In this document: positions 35,960 through 47,639 of the stretch, in pieces | How positions within the stretch are numbered: the first letter of the stretch is position 1 | Layout: each line of letters opens with the position of its first letter | Assembly: GCA_028023455.1 (NCBI GenBank) | Contig: JAQFVV010000036.1 | Span: 7,811,576-7,875,575, forward strand | Source: Epiperipatus broadwayi | Lineage: Eukaryota; Onychophora; Udeonychophora; Euonychophora; Peripatidae | Direction of reading: 5' to 3' | Length of the DNA: 64,000 nt | The notes under the pieces: generated by a model | Databases searched by the model: none | What the model was told of the DNA's origin: nothing | The model's input: the letters and a program-made list of their open reading frames with translations, nothing else | Translations under genes and position numbers: made by a program

Positions 35960-36068
35960 ACGCACAGCACAGACAGTTATTTTTAATCAAATGTATATAA
36001 AAACGCACAGACAGTTATTTAAATCAAAATATATAAAAACATAGACAGTTATTTTAATCAAAATGTAG
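35960..36068. repeat. Three short tandem units, about 40 bp
   Basis: The phrase CACAGACAGTTATTTAAATC, then AAA.(T)ATATAAAAAC recurs three times with small differences. It is a local minisatellite. Confidence 0.7.
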
Positions 36069-36687
36069 ACATGATGATTAATAAAATGTTAAAAGAGTTC
36101 TGCTGATTACCTTTCCATTTTCATGAGTTGTTTCCTGGATTTGAACTCACTTGTTTCCTTTTTTCCCATTTTAAGGCTTAAAATACAGTCAACAAGTAGA
36201 TTCTGACTGTTAAACATGAATTGGCTTTTAAACATTATACAGAAGTTTGCTGCTGTTTCTTCAAACGAAATTTAACCAGCCAAATAATTATTGCAATATG
36301 AATTGGTCTTTTAATATTATGCAACAGTTTGATAGTTTTCTCCTTAAATGAACTCTTAATAAGCCAAATAGACAGACTGAGGGTTAATTTATGAAAAAGC
36401 AATTAAAAGAAAATCCAATTAAAAGATAAGCTTACTGACAATTTTTGGTAAAATAAAAGTTGCATTCCTTCACTTAAATAATTTTTTATTTAGATTTACA
36501 CTTTAGAGCTAGGAATAATAAATTAGAACAGATTCATTTTTTTTTACACTTATCATGAAATAATATAGAACACTATATCAATTTCTATAAAGGAAAGAAA
36601 AAAAAAATATCAAACCCATATATCTGTATGACATACATATGCAGAACCCTAAACAGAAAACTGGTTATTCAGATTACATGAGGATAA

Positions 36688-36788
36688 CATATCCACTATA
36701 ATTTCCTATAATTACAAGCATAAAATATCCATTATAATTTTTGATAATCATAAACATAAATGTCCATTATAATTTCTTATAATCTTAA
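36688..36788. repeat. Three short tandem units, about 40 bp
   Basis: ATCCACTATAATTTCCTATA, ATCCATTATAATTTTTGATA and GTCCATTATAATTTCTTATA follow each other at about 40-bp steps, each with a following AAGCATAAA-like piece. It is a local minisatellite. Confidence 0.7.
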
Positions 36789-39726
36789 GCCTATTCTCTT
36801 GAAAAGAAACTGTCAAACTAAAGCTACTGATAACTAATTCAATTTCAATTTTCACCAACTTTTTAGTAATAAACATTAAAATTCATGAAGACTTTATCTT
36901 AGCCATATAAATATTTATTTCTCAATTATCATCTTGGTAAATTATTATAGCGCATACAAACAAAAATCAACCCCCCTTGCATTAAATAATGCTAGCTATA
37001 TTTTATATAAACTCAAACTGTATCTCTATATATGTTACATTTGAGCTATATAGTTATTGTTTTTTCAAATAAAACTTTTCAACCTTTTTTATATTAAAAA
37101 AAAAAAATATTTGCCTACAATTAGTTTCATTTTCTTACAATTGGTTTATAGATGAAATAAACCAAAGGTCACAATATATATATATAAAGAAGTTAAGAGG
37201 AGGAGAAACCTCACCTCGCTCTTGTACAAGATTTTAAATCCAATAAATTTACCCATATTTAAAGTACATCTCCCAAATAGCAAGGATGCTTATACATATC
37301 ATCTGTGATAATAAAAGAATTTTTTTACCCCCCCCCCCTTCCAAAATATCTTATAACAACTATTAGTGATGAAATAAATCTTATCGCCATGATCCGATCT
37401 GAAATAACTCTTATAAAGTAAGAATTGATGCATTTTCTTATATTTTAATTAATGTAATTTAATCTACTGATGCCACTCTACTGATATTTGGAAAAATAAA
37501 TGTGATTCGAATAATCATAAAAATAATGTGATAATCTTATGTTTCTTACTATAATAATCTCGAGTATTAATTGTGTTATCATGCTGTTGAATATCTAAAT
37601 GACATCTCAGTAGTCCGTAGGAGACATACACTTCACCTATAAGCTAATGTATGCCAGTATTAGTATTAATTAAAGAATCATTTAATTTAAATAACAAATG
37701 CATGAAACAAAATTTTGAAGGAAGGCTTCACCTAGGATAACAAGAATGAAGTGGTATCTTTTATGCCATTCTGATACTCATCAACAACATAATTTTTAAA
37801 TTATCTTCAGAAATAATATAATTTTTATATGTATAATAATCAAACAATATGAAGTCTTCAAATAAATGTTAATTTAAAATAAATAGTTTTCTCCAATGCA
37901 ATTTGAACATTTGGAAGCATCAGTCTTATGAAATTTGCATTCTTCAAGCTTGGATCTATCTTTCAAATGAATAGCATATCTGATCTACAACTTAATTTGT
38001 GAATATTTATTTTTAACTAAATTTATGTATGATAATCAACAATTTTAAAATTTGTAATTCATTATTTCTGCAACATAATGGATAACTTGCAAACCAAGAT
38101 TTGGGCAAAATTTTCTATAGTATAAATAATAAAATTAAGACTCAAGAAATCATATAGATACAGAGACTAAAATTTGACCACAACAATAAAAAATACATTT
38201 ATTATAAGTAAACATCACTTCTACCTTATACAAAAATTTAGATAACAAATTTTACATTAAAGTCATTTTCAAATATAAGCGCTGTTACATAAGATGCAGT
38301 ACTAGAAAATTAAAATAACTGCCCATCCAATTGTAACTTTAGACAATCAATTTTGGACAGTTTTGTAAATTATAATTTGTGAGTTTTGGTTAAACATTAT
38401 ATATTTCTTTAAAATATTTATTTTACAATATATGTGAATTTTTAACATATTTTTTATTTATACATATGACACCATTCTAATATTATGACATAACCATTTG
38501 CTAAGGTTTTAAAATAATTTAAGATATCTGGGATATAATTACCTATGTCCAGCTATTTAATATTTACCGGTGTATTTACCTAATAATCACTTAAACTATA
38601 TGATACTATGGTAGTAAAGCTAGAAATTTAATCTTTCCTAGTACCTGGCTAAGAAATTTTGAATATTGTAATTATAATCCTAACTATTACAAAAGACACA
38701 GTTAAGAAATGCTATCCCATGTTGTTATTAATTTAATAGTAATAAAATATGAGTAAAACAATATTGGCGCTATTATCACCTAAACTGCAAAGTTACTGTT
38801 TATTATTAAATTTCTCTGCTGAGCGCTTTCAAGAGGTTTGCTCTCATATTAATAGCTCTGAATGAAGTAACTCTGTAATTATATGCAAATTATACAAGGT
38901 CAAAGATCAGTTGCTTCATTTCTTCAATATCAAGAAGCATGTGTCTTTACGATTGATAGCATTGCAATCCATAGCAATGAAGCAGGCCTATTTCACTTTT
39001 CTTTTCACATCGTGTCTCTCTTTGCAGACCAGGTTGATCTCTTGTGGTTCATACTGGTATCCTGCCAGTTTCTGATGTAGTGCAAAGATGGAATAGCATG
39101 ATGGATCTGACTGTGCCTTGGTGTATGAATATCTGTGTATAGTAAAAACCTTTCAGAAGTCACATGTACACAACATTCTGATTTGGCAATGTTTCTATAA
39201 AAAATTAAATAAATGCTAAATTGCTTTACCAATCCATCTGTGACTCACTTCAGGATGATGATCAGGATACGTAATGTATATGTGTATTCCTTATGCTCCG
39301 ATTGTACATGAACATTAAATTACAAAATATATTTGTTGACTTTATTATAATCTGTTGGTAAGTCACAACAGTACAATTAATACCTTACTATACCCTCTGG
39401 TTATTTAAAAGTATCCTCAAGTGACTATACAGTTCAAATTTAAGCTTTTCTACTGCCATTACAGTCTAAATATATATATATTGTTTTCGCCTAACATGGT
39501 AGGAAATAAATATATTTTCATGAGGGAGAGGCTTTTTAGAATCCTAACACCTATAATAATAAACAAGCAATGATATATTCTAGTACACCTGTGTGGCGAA
39601 TATATGTGTGGACATAGTCCTGGCATGTGAAAATTGGAATATGAATTAAAGAAATCCCATTATGCTAACTAAGCATGAAAGACAATAATATAACATTGGG
39701 AAAAAAATATATGCTCATGAAAAATA

Positions 39727-39851
39727 CCTATATTTTGGGAGAGTGATTCTTCTAATGTACTATCTAACTAGAGAAATAATACTAGAACCTATATTATGGG
39801 AGAGTGATTCTTCTAATGTACTATCTAACTAGAGAAATAATACTAGAACTA
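39727..39851. repeat. 64-bp tandem duplication
   Basis: Two nearly identical units start CCTATATTTTGGGAGAGTG and CCTATATTATGGGAGAGTG and end GAAATAATACTAGAAC. A recent direct duplication; no coding content. Confidence 0.9.
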
Positions 39852-40829
39852 ACTGCAGAGATTTTTAAGTGCTGGCTCTGGCTAAGCATTTATCATAAAG
39901 CTTGTAGAGGAATTGGCAATCCTCACTTTTTATAACTTACAAGCTTAAGAGATAGGGTCATGTGATCTATGAATTGGTTCTATGACTCTTATTTTGGAAT
40001 AATATCTATTCTTGGCAAACAATGGCAAGATAAAAAATATCACTTTAACGTGAAATAATTTATCTCTAATAATATATATACTAGATAATATACTAAATCA
40101 TCAAATAAATGAGTCAAAGTGACTTTAAATACTCTAAATAGCATAGTAATATATTATAGCTAACAAGAAATACACACACATATAGCTAATGCTAACATAA
40201 GATTTCAAAATATTGAACATGGATGGGCAAATGCATAAACCCTAAATATGATAGAGATAAAAAAATATTATATTAGTAATAACTTTATGATAGTAGAACA
40301 CTATTTCAGTTATAATCTTGTAAGCTTCTGACGAATACTAATAATGACCTTTCTGTTAAAATTTGTCCACACAAATAATGAAATATTATTACGGATTTGA
40401 ATTCCCTTTCATGAATATTTGGATATTATTTTAAAGAATCCACTATAGCCTTTTGCACATTTATTCTGAAAAATTCCAGTAAGAAAAATTCATTTGTTGA
40501 ATGAAGTTTATTTAATGTTTATAAAATCTTAATTCATCAGACAATATAAAAGATATACTAATAATAAAATTTGCCTTATTAAAGCTATCACTCTTTCTTT
40601 AAAAATGAACAACTCTAACAGCTTTTCACATGATAATATATTTAGAGTTAAAAGTTTTTCTGTATTATTTTTTTCTCCTTTGAGCTCATATTTTTTATAT
40701 TTTAATTGTAATGCGAGTAATTATCAATTATCAGAAATAATTAAAAAAAATTAATATTTCCAAGTTTTCAATTAATAAAGTTCTTTTTTTTATACTTACG
40801 AAATTCTTCAAGTCAGCATTCAAATAGTC
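39852..40829. other. AT-rich stretch, no gene recognised
   Basis: No open frame with protein-like composition was seen on either strand. The stretch ends at the abrupt 3' edge of LINE 2. Confidence 0.4.
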
Positions 40830-41640
40830 TGGGGATATAAATACCTGGAAGTTGCTTTTGGATTTGAAGAAGAAGGGGGTTGATGTAGGCTATTTAAAGT
40901 AATGCACTTAGGGGGGATCCCTGAGTAATAGAGAATGTGGATTTGAAACTACTTGAGATTTTTCCATCTAGAGAGATAACGATGCGACGGTTTTGTAGAA
41001 GGTTGTAGATTATTTGTACACATGCTTTTGGAACTTCGTATTCTGCCAATGTGTTCTGGAGCTGCGATGTCTAACTGAACTGCTAATTGGCCTAGTTTTC
41101 CTGTGAGGTCTGAAGTAATCAACCAGGGCCTTCATTGTGTCATGGCTAGAGTGGTGGAAGATCTTTTCTTGGCATATTGGGATGTAGAGATGTACCTGAG
41201 GATACGTTCTTGAATATTGTCTTAGATTGTAGATTCTATGATTTTCAGTAATAGCGGGCTCATTGAAATGGGTCTCAGGCTGGGGAGTTCTGATGGGGGG
41301 GGGGGAGTTGAGAAAGGGTACCATGCTATTGGGTATAGGTTTGGGCATGTTTTTATTACCTTCTGCAAGATAATCTATCATTCTTAGTATAATAGGTATG
41401 GTAAATTGGCTGAGATGAGCCAGTATGAATTGGGGAATGCTGTGGAGTCCTGGATGAATATGGTCTGGGAGTGCTGCTAGCTTGGTTTGAAGCATGTTTT
41501 TGATTATGTTGTGTGAATCCGGGATCTCTGCATCTCTCCATATGGTGAACAGAGCTTCAGGTTTTTTTCTTAGGAGTTCTTGAAAGTGCAGCTTGATGCC
41601 TGCCAACATTTGGTGACCAATGTATGATTACCCTTTTGGT
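40830..41640 (-). pseudogene. Reverse transcriptase (fingers and partial palm) of LINE 2
   Basis: 41010-41609 is open and contains HPGLHSIPQFILAHLSQFTI followed by MIDYL and NSMVPFL, the N-terminal RT block of this family. 40840-41000 gives, in another frame, SLDGKISSSFKSTFSITQGS, then PLSALL and AYINPLLL, the RT motif around P/TQGSPLS. The segment holding the first catalytic Asp is replaced by a shorter stretch (41010-41200), so an internal deletion is likely. The YMDD region is absent. Confidence 0.8.
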
Positions 41641-41899
41641 GGTGTATTTTTGATTTTGTAAGCACCAAGGGCCCATTGCATATATCAACTGGTTCAGCAG
41701 TGTTGTGTTTCTAGATATAGCCTCGCTCTCTTGATGGATATATATTCTGCTAGTTTCTTCTGCTGGGTTTTATATTGTAATTTTACTGACATGATGTCTT
41801 TAATGTGTGTTGCTAGGTATTATTTTTAACTGATTGCTAATGTTCTGTAATGCATTTAGTAATTTAATAGGGCCTTTTAGCTTCCAGGTATAGTTGCTG

Positions 41900-42780
41900 A
41901 TGAGTGACTATAACACCTCAATGAATGCAAACCATGCCTTTGAGTGGGGTTTGTTAATAGGTTTATTTTTTGAAAATAAATGACTCGAATATGATCGCTT
42001 CAGTGGCTGTAGCACATGTGACCATATGTAGAGTTTGTCGCCTGGACTCGCCAGTGTATACAATATTGTCTGGTTGTAGTTTAATGATCTGGGCAAGATG
42101 ATGAGAGAACACAATAGGCTGGAACTGTGCTTCTATTTGAAAGTGGATTTCAGGAGAATAGTCGAAGAGGTCATTGAGGCTTTTGAAATTTGTGTGTAGA
42201 AGGAAAAGGATTGAGGGGGAAGGAACCTCTCACCACACATGAGTGTTCAATTAATAAGGTGGAGGTATTTGATGTTGAACTGAGCATAGCTCATGTTAAA
42301 ATCAACCATGAATAGCACTGGTGCAGTAGTGTTGTGTAGTGTCATGTTTATTACGTGAATAATACGGTGGAAGTTGATAGAAGTGTTTTGTGTGTAGATG
42401 AAGACAATGTTGAGAGTGAAATCATTATAGTTTACATTGGTTATAATTATGTAACTATCGATATAAATTATTTTAAAATTGCTGGGCGGGTTGTTTTTGT
42501 TGATGATTACACCTGCAGAGACAGTGTTGCCAATCGCAAATTTGATGAAGCCATCAGTTCCAAGAAGCTATGTAATTTGAATGTTAGAGTTTATATGATA
42601 TTTTGTCTCTGCCATAAGGAAAATGTGTGGTGAATGTGTGTGTAGCCATAATTTTATGGCAGCAGCTGCTGGAGTGAATTTAATCCTCTCACATTGATCC
42701 TACAATTTTAATATCCATTACAAAGATCCAAAAAGCTCCAGTTTGTATGCAATGACTATGAGTTGAGAAACAACTACTTA
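41900..42780 (-). pseudogene. Endonuclease domain of LINE 2 ORF2
   Basis: Shifted minus frames give IKFAIGNTVSAGVIINKNN (cf. AAGVGFLVHRN in LINE B), VLFMVDFNMSYAQFNIKYLH at about 42260-42320 (the GDFN block, with V for G), and FSHHLAQ near 42090, standing for the terminal SDH block with H for D. 41908-42114 is the C-terminal part and start of the linker. Catalytic positions are eroded, so the domain is inactive. Confidence 0.7.
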
Positions 42781-42789
42781 TAAATACAA

Positions 42790-44760
42790 TATTATGCTAA
42801 CCCAGGAGGGGGCCAGTCTGGTTGGGATTCATCTTTCCCACTAAGCTCAATGGTTTCCATTAGCATAATCTTTTCATATTTGAATAGGGTGTTTGTATGG
42901 TCTGAACCATCATCTGTCGGGATGCAGTCTAAATCAAAGTTGTCTTGTTCATCTGCTTGCGGTGTTGAAGGGGTTGGAAATTTTGCTCCACTTTTTCTTC
43001 TTTTGTTGCTGTTGTCTTTTGATGTATTTGAGTCTGTGGATTGAGTTACTTTTGGATTTTCACCATTATTGTGTGGATCTTTGTCTGAACTGGGTCCATT
43101 GGAGAATGTGTGTTTTATCTTTTCTCTTTTTCTCTTCTGTCTTTTATCTAGTGCAGTTTGATGTTGTGTTTGAATGATGTCTATATATAAACTGGTTTGT
43201 AGATTTTTGATCGTATCATCTGACTCAATATCAGAATCTTCATTCGATTCAGTGTTCATAAGTGCATGAGTTGGCTAACTGTTCACCAGCAGTTTCCATT
43301 TGTTAGTTTTGAAGCTGGTGGGTTGTTTTATTGTCAGTGCCTATCTCTGTTTTTAGAGCGGCTAAAACTGGAGCTTTGATGTCTGAGAAGTGCTGATTTT
43401 GAGTAGATTTGATGTCATGATGTGACTTGCCCTATGGTTTGATGCTTTGAAGGGTTTGAGGATTGGTTGGGCTTTTAGAGTGAACGAGGTTAGAAGTGAG
43501 TTGAGGTGTTTTGTCTTAAGTTTTGAATTAGGGTTGGTTCTGAGTTACATTGTGCTTTAATGTCGTGCGAGTTCCCTGTGTATATTGGGTCAAGTTGAAT
43601 TAGATTGGTGGTGATACTCTTGTCAGGTGAGTTTTTCTGTTGAATGTTCTTTTTTATGCATGTGTCTGTTTTGTTTTTCTTTGCACCACAGGTTTTACAG
43701 ACTCTTACTAAGCAATCTTTTATTAATTGCATGCACTCTAAGCAGAAGTACTGAGGGGACACCACGAAGTGAGAATCGTTGGAGATCCACGTGCATAAAT
43801 TACTGTGGTGATATGCTTTAGTGTTATCATGAAAGAGGCTATGTTTGTGAGTATGGGATTCTTTGATGGTGAAACTTGGCTACTTTGCCATAATTTTCCA
43901 AAATTGTTTGAAGCTCAATCATGCCCTGAATAGTGTTGGGTTTGTTGTCAATGGTGATTGTAAATTTGTTATCTAGTGTTTTGATTGTGTTCTTGATTTC
44001 TGTCTTCCCATGTTTTAAATTCTGTGATAATGTACCTGTCATTTGGGCATGTTACGATTCTATTATTGTACATTTCCAGATTTTTTTTTCAGCTATCGTC
44101 TTGTAGAATTTGTCCAGTGGGAATTTGTAGAAATTTACACTCACGCCTGTGGTTGTTAGAATGAGAGATTTGTCATTAGAATAGTTGGCAAATGATTTAA
44201 ATAGGTTTTCAGGAAATTATTAAATTTGATTTGTGTATTTTGGTAGGCTTCCTCATTGTATTGAATAGTGTTTGAATTTGGAAGGCTATTTGTGTGTTTA
44301 TGATGCTTCTATATTGTCAAAATCAATGATACTAAGTAGTGTTGAATCAGTTTTTTTGGAGTTCATTTCAGCTTGATTTGCAGTTGCTTTGGTGTTTTGT
44401 AGGATTTCAGCATAGGATGTTTTAGGTATTGATGTATTATGAGTTTTATTATCGTTTTTGTTGAGAGAATCCTGTGTATAAATTGATTCTGATCCTTTAA
44501 AACTACTGCTTTTATTTACGTTGTTATGATTGAATCGTTATTTATGGTAGATTTATTTTTTTGTTTCTCAGCAAAATCGGTCTCAAAATCACTGATACTG
44601 TTGAGATCCTGACTTGAACTGTTCTAATTAGTTAAAATATGGCTATTTGATGTAGATCTGTGATTTTCAATTCATTATTAATTGTATTTTCGTTTGCAGA
44701 AGATCCGTGGTGATTATTTTCATGTATATGTTAAAATAATGTTAAAATGCGTTTTGGCGC
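42790..44760 (-). pseudogene. ORF1 of LINE 2 with zinc-binding and acidic regions
   Basis: From the 5' side, about 44050-44250 gives VNFYKFPLDKFYK and EKKIW, paired with the same block in LINE B. Next is a second RRM-like stretch (43839-44042; TIDNKPNTIQGMIELQTILE). A cysteine cluster near 43700-43765 (FCLECMQLIKDCLVRVCKTC) looks like a zinc-binding domain. The C-terminal tail (42792-43259) is rich in S, D, T and K, with a basic KRQKRKREK segment and an end in PDWPPPGLA. It stops just before the endonuclease ORF. Such proteins bind the element RNA. Frames are broken between the pieces. Confidence 0.6.
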
Positions 44761-44900
44761 CATATTTAGTTTTTTGGGGGAAACTATAGCTAGAATTTTG
44801 CGTTTTAATTTCTCCACTTTCTGACACTTCTTGAGAAAGTTTTACATTGGTAATTAGTATTTTTTGCCACTGAATTTAAATTTGTAATTAAAAATTTTTT

Positions 44901-45657
44901 ATGATCAAAAACATTTACGTTAAAACTTAATTTTTTCACCTCGTGCAGAATTTGAAAACTTTTTTCGCTATTTACGTTAGTATTAAAGCTAAATTTAACT
45001 TTTTTAAAAACGGATTTTTTTGTAGCTGTGCTATTATTTTTATTTGATTTAATATTAGTGGTATTATCAGGTGTTTTAATCTCAAAAGCTTTTATTTATG
45101 AAAAATAATGCTTACATGCTTATAAAAGACAGAAAAAATTATGTTTTACACATCATCAACAGTCTGTGACCATTTGTATATTGATTATCTTCTGATAAAT
45201 AAGTAAACTGATGTAGCTTTACCATTCACCCTTCAGCATTGATGCAAATTGAATCTATTATTCGTCTTTTGCTTAGCTACTACTGATTCGGTGGATCTGG
45301 TACATCAATTAACTTCCACGTTTCATTATACATGAATTTTGATGCATTGATAAAGTCTCTGTTTTTTACTTTCCTAATAGTGTTCATGAAAAGACTGACT
45401 GATTCAGGGACAGGCACTGTGAATAATAGCTTACATCTAACATATCATATAGCATATACAATAAAGATGGAAAGTCTAATAATAGGAAACTGTTTAGTTT
45501 GTAAGGCTTCCCTTATAGACATGATTTTATAGTAATCCACTCTTATGTTTTGGTGTATGGCTATATTAATTTTACTGAGCCCAGGGCATATTAGGGTTTT
45601 TATCAGCAGATCACTGTACTTTTGCATTGTATTATGCATTTGAAAAACTTTTACCTT
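44901..45657. other. AT-rich stretch upstream of LINE 2, no gene recognised
   Basis: It may include the LINE 2 5' untranslated region. No coding sequence is supported; a short open frame at 45332-45532 has no recognised features. Confidence 0.4.
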
Positions 45658-46908
45658 GTTCACTTTCATTGCTATCGGTTGAACTAGTACTAATAGCCAG
45701 TGGCATCTTGGGCTTTTTCGCCCATTCATGATTATTAAATAAATAAAAAACTACTTAGCTTTCATTTTGGATACGTTTTGCTACTTCTGTTTCTGTTTTT
45801 CTTAAAGGTTCTTGGATTTTTATTATCTCTTAAAACGCTATGATTCTCAGCAATAGACACCATCTAAATACTTGTGTGTTGTAGATTCTGTTGGCAATAT
45901 TTGCAAGTTGTTCACTTTCACCGCTATCGGTTGAACTAGTACTAATAGCCAGTGGCATCTTGGGCTTTTTCGCCCATTCATGATTATTAAATAAATAAAA
46001 AACTACTTAGCCTTCATTTTGGATACGTTTTGCTACTTCTGTTTCTGTTTTTCTTAAAGGTTCTTGGATTTTTATTATCTCTTAAAACGCTATGATTCTC
46101 AGCAATAGACACCATCTAAATACTTGTGTGTTGTAGATTCTGTTGGCAATATTTGCAAGTTTTTCACTTTCACCGCTATCGGTTGAACTAGTACTAATAG
46201 CCAGTGGCATCTTGGGCTTTTTCGCTTGTTCATGATTATTAAATAAATAAAAAAAACTACTTACCCTTCATTTTGGATACGTTTTGCTACTTCTGTTTTT
46301 CTTAAAGGTTCTTGGATTTTTATTATCTCTTAAAACGCTATGATTCTCAGCAATAGACACCATCTAAATACTTGTGTGTTGTAGATTCTGTTGGCAATAT
46401 TTGCAAGTTGTTCACTTTCACCGCTATCGGTTGAACTAGTACTAATAGCCAGTGGATCTTGGGCTTTTTCGCCCATTCATGATTATTAAATAAATAAAAA
46501 ACTACTTAGCCTTCATTTTGGATACGTTTTGCTACTTCTGTTTCTGTTTTTCTTAAAGGTTCTTGGATTTTTATTATCTCTTAAAACGCTATGATTCTCA
46601 GCAATAGACACCATCTAAATACTTGTGTGTTGTAGATTCTGTTGGCAATATTTGCAAGTTTTTCACTTTCACCGCTATCGGTTGAACTAGTACTAATAGC
46701 CAGTGGCATCTTGGGCTTTTTCGCTTGTTCATGATTATTAAATAAATAAAAAAAACTACTTACCCTTCATTTTGGATATGTTTTGCTGCTTCTGTTTCTG
46801 TTTTTCTTAAAGATTCTTGGATTTTTATTATCTCTTAAAATGCTATAATTCTCAGCAATAGACACCATCTAAATACTTGTGTATTGTAGATTCTGTTGGC
46901 GATATTTG
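45658..46908. repeat. Satellite-like array, five units of about 250 bp
   Basis: Units start at about 45658, 45909, 46160, 46409 and 46660, each with CGCTATCGGTTGAACTAGTA near the start and GTTGGCAATATTTGCAAGT at the end. Two unit types can be told apart: A (CGCCCATTCATG) and B (CGCTTGTTCATG with a longer A run). The order is A-A-B-A-B, so the last four units form two A-B dimers. Identity between units of the same type is very high. No coding potential. Confidence 0.95.
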
Positions 46909-47356
46909 CACGAGTCTCTCCATAGTATCTATAAGAATCATTACTGCATTTAATTTTATAAACAGTCTGGGGGGGTTTGATCTTTGGATATTTAACATTT
47001 GTATTATTTAATAGTCTGAATTATTGGGGCTTCTCAGATTTACATTATATGTATTAGAGCAGATTTTTTTTAATTTGTGTGACAGCTTCAATATGTAAGA
47101 CAAACATATCCATTGTTCATTATCTACCTGTTGTGGGGGTGTGTCTATTTTTTTAAACTATTGATTAATGTATTGCTGTTGTGACTAGTTTTATATAGAT
47201 CCTTTATATATGTCTATATTAGCTTTCTAAGGCAAACTTTTATTCCAGTTAATTTATATATTGTTTATGTGAGAGTGAATTGTGCCTCGAATTTCAATGG
47301 GTTTAATGATTATTTTATAATATTAAGTAAATAATACAAGAAACTGTCAGATAATG

Positions 47357-47624
47357 AAAATTATTTTTCACATATAAATTGTGATAAGCAGAGCAACCAA
47401 AAATTGAAAAAATATTAATTACAACTAACAATTTGCCAAGCGCTTTTGGTATAGTATACCGGAATCATGGCAACATTGGAATATTAACTGTTCAGTTCCA
47501 AATATGTCACCATGATTCTGGTATACTGTATCGAAAGCGCTTGGGAAATTGTTAGTTGTAATTAATATTTTTTCCAATTTTTGGCTGCTCTGTTTATCAT
47601 GATTTATACATGAAGAATAATTTT
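47357..47624. mobile_element. Hairpin (foldback) element, about 115-bp arms
   Basis: The left arm AAAATTATTTTTCACATAT through TATACCGGAATCATGG pairs with the right arm, with centre near 47490 and a loop of about 35 bases. Arms include CAAGCGCTTTTGGTATAG and its partner. Mismatches are few. Such structures are typical of MITEs. It sits at the 3' side of PLE5, where that element's endonuclease would be expected. Confidence 0.85.
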
Positions 47625-47639
47625 TATAATACTGTATTT

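Larger units (their letters stand above)
32601..39726. other. Long AT-rich stretch, no gene recognised
   Basis: Seven kilobases with no supported gene on either strand. It holds homopolymer runs (A run near 32929-32945, C runs near 35690 and 37330) and two short tandem arrays listed separately. The open frames present are short, low-complexity and unsupported. The stretch at 38930-39240 is less AT-rich but has no recognisable product. Confidence 0.5.
40830..44900 (-). mobile_element. LINE 2, non-LTR retrotransposon of the LINE A/B family, 3' end missing
   Basis: Read from about 44900 to 40830, the order is ORF1 (RRM-like, zinc-binding and acidic regions), endonuclease, linker, RT fingers and the start of the palm. 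The RT ends after LPGIYI at about 40840, just before the place where LINE B has its YMDD box. Loss of the 3' part is unusual, since LINEs are normally truncated at the 5' end; a later deletion or recombination is likely. Frameshifts and stops are present throughout. Confidence 0.85.

Noticed and set aside
38883-39232. Overlapping open frames on both strands in a less AT-rich patch
   Set aside because: Neither has motifs or consistent composition; both strands being open suggests chance.
42893-43177. Plus-strand open frames rich in Leu, Phe, Cys over the LINE 2 ORF1 region
   Set aside because: They are the antisense of the S/D/K-rich ORF1 tail on the minus strand; composition fits a shadow.
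45658-46908. Possible CRISPR array because of regular repeats
   Set aside because: Units are long, contiguous and without unique spacers; the DNA is eukaryotic. It is a satellite.
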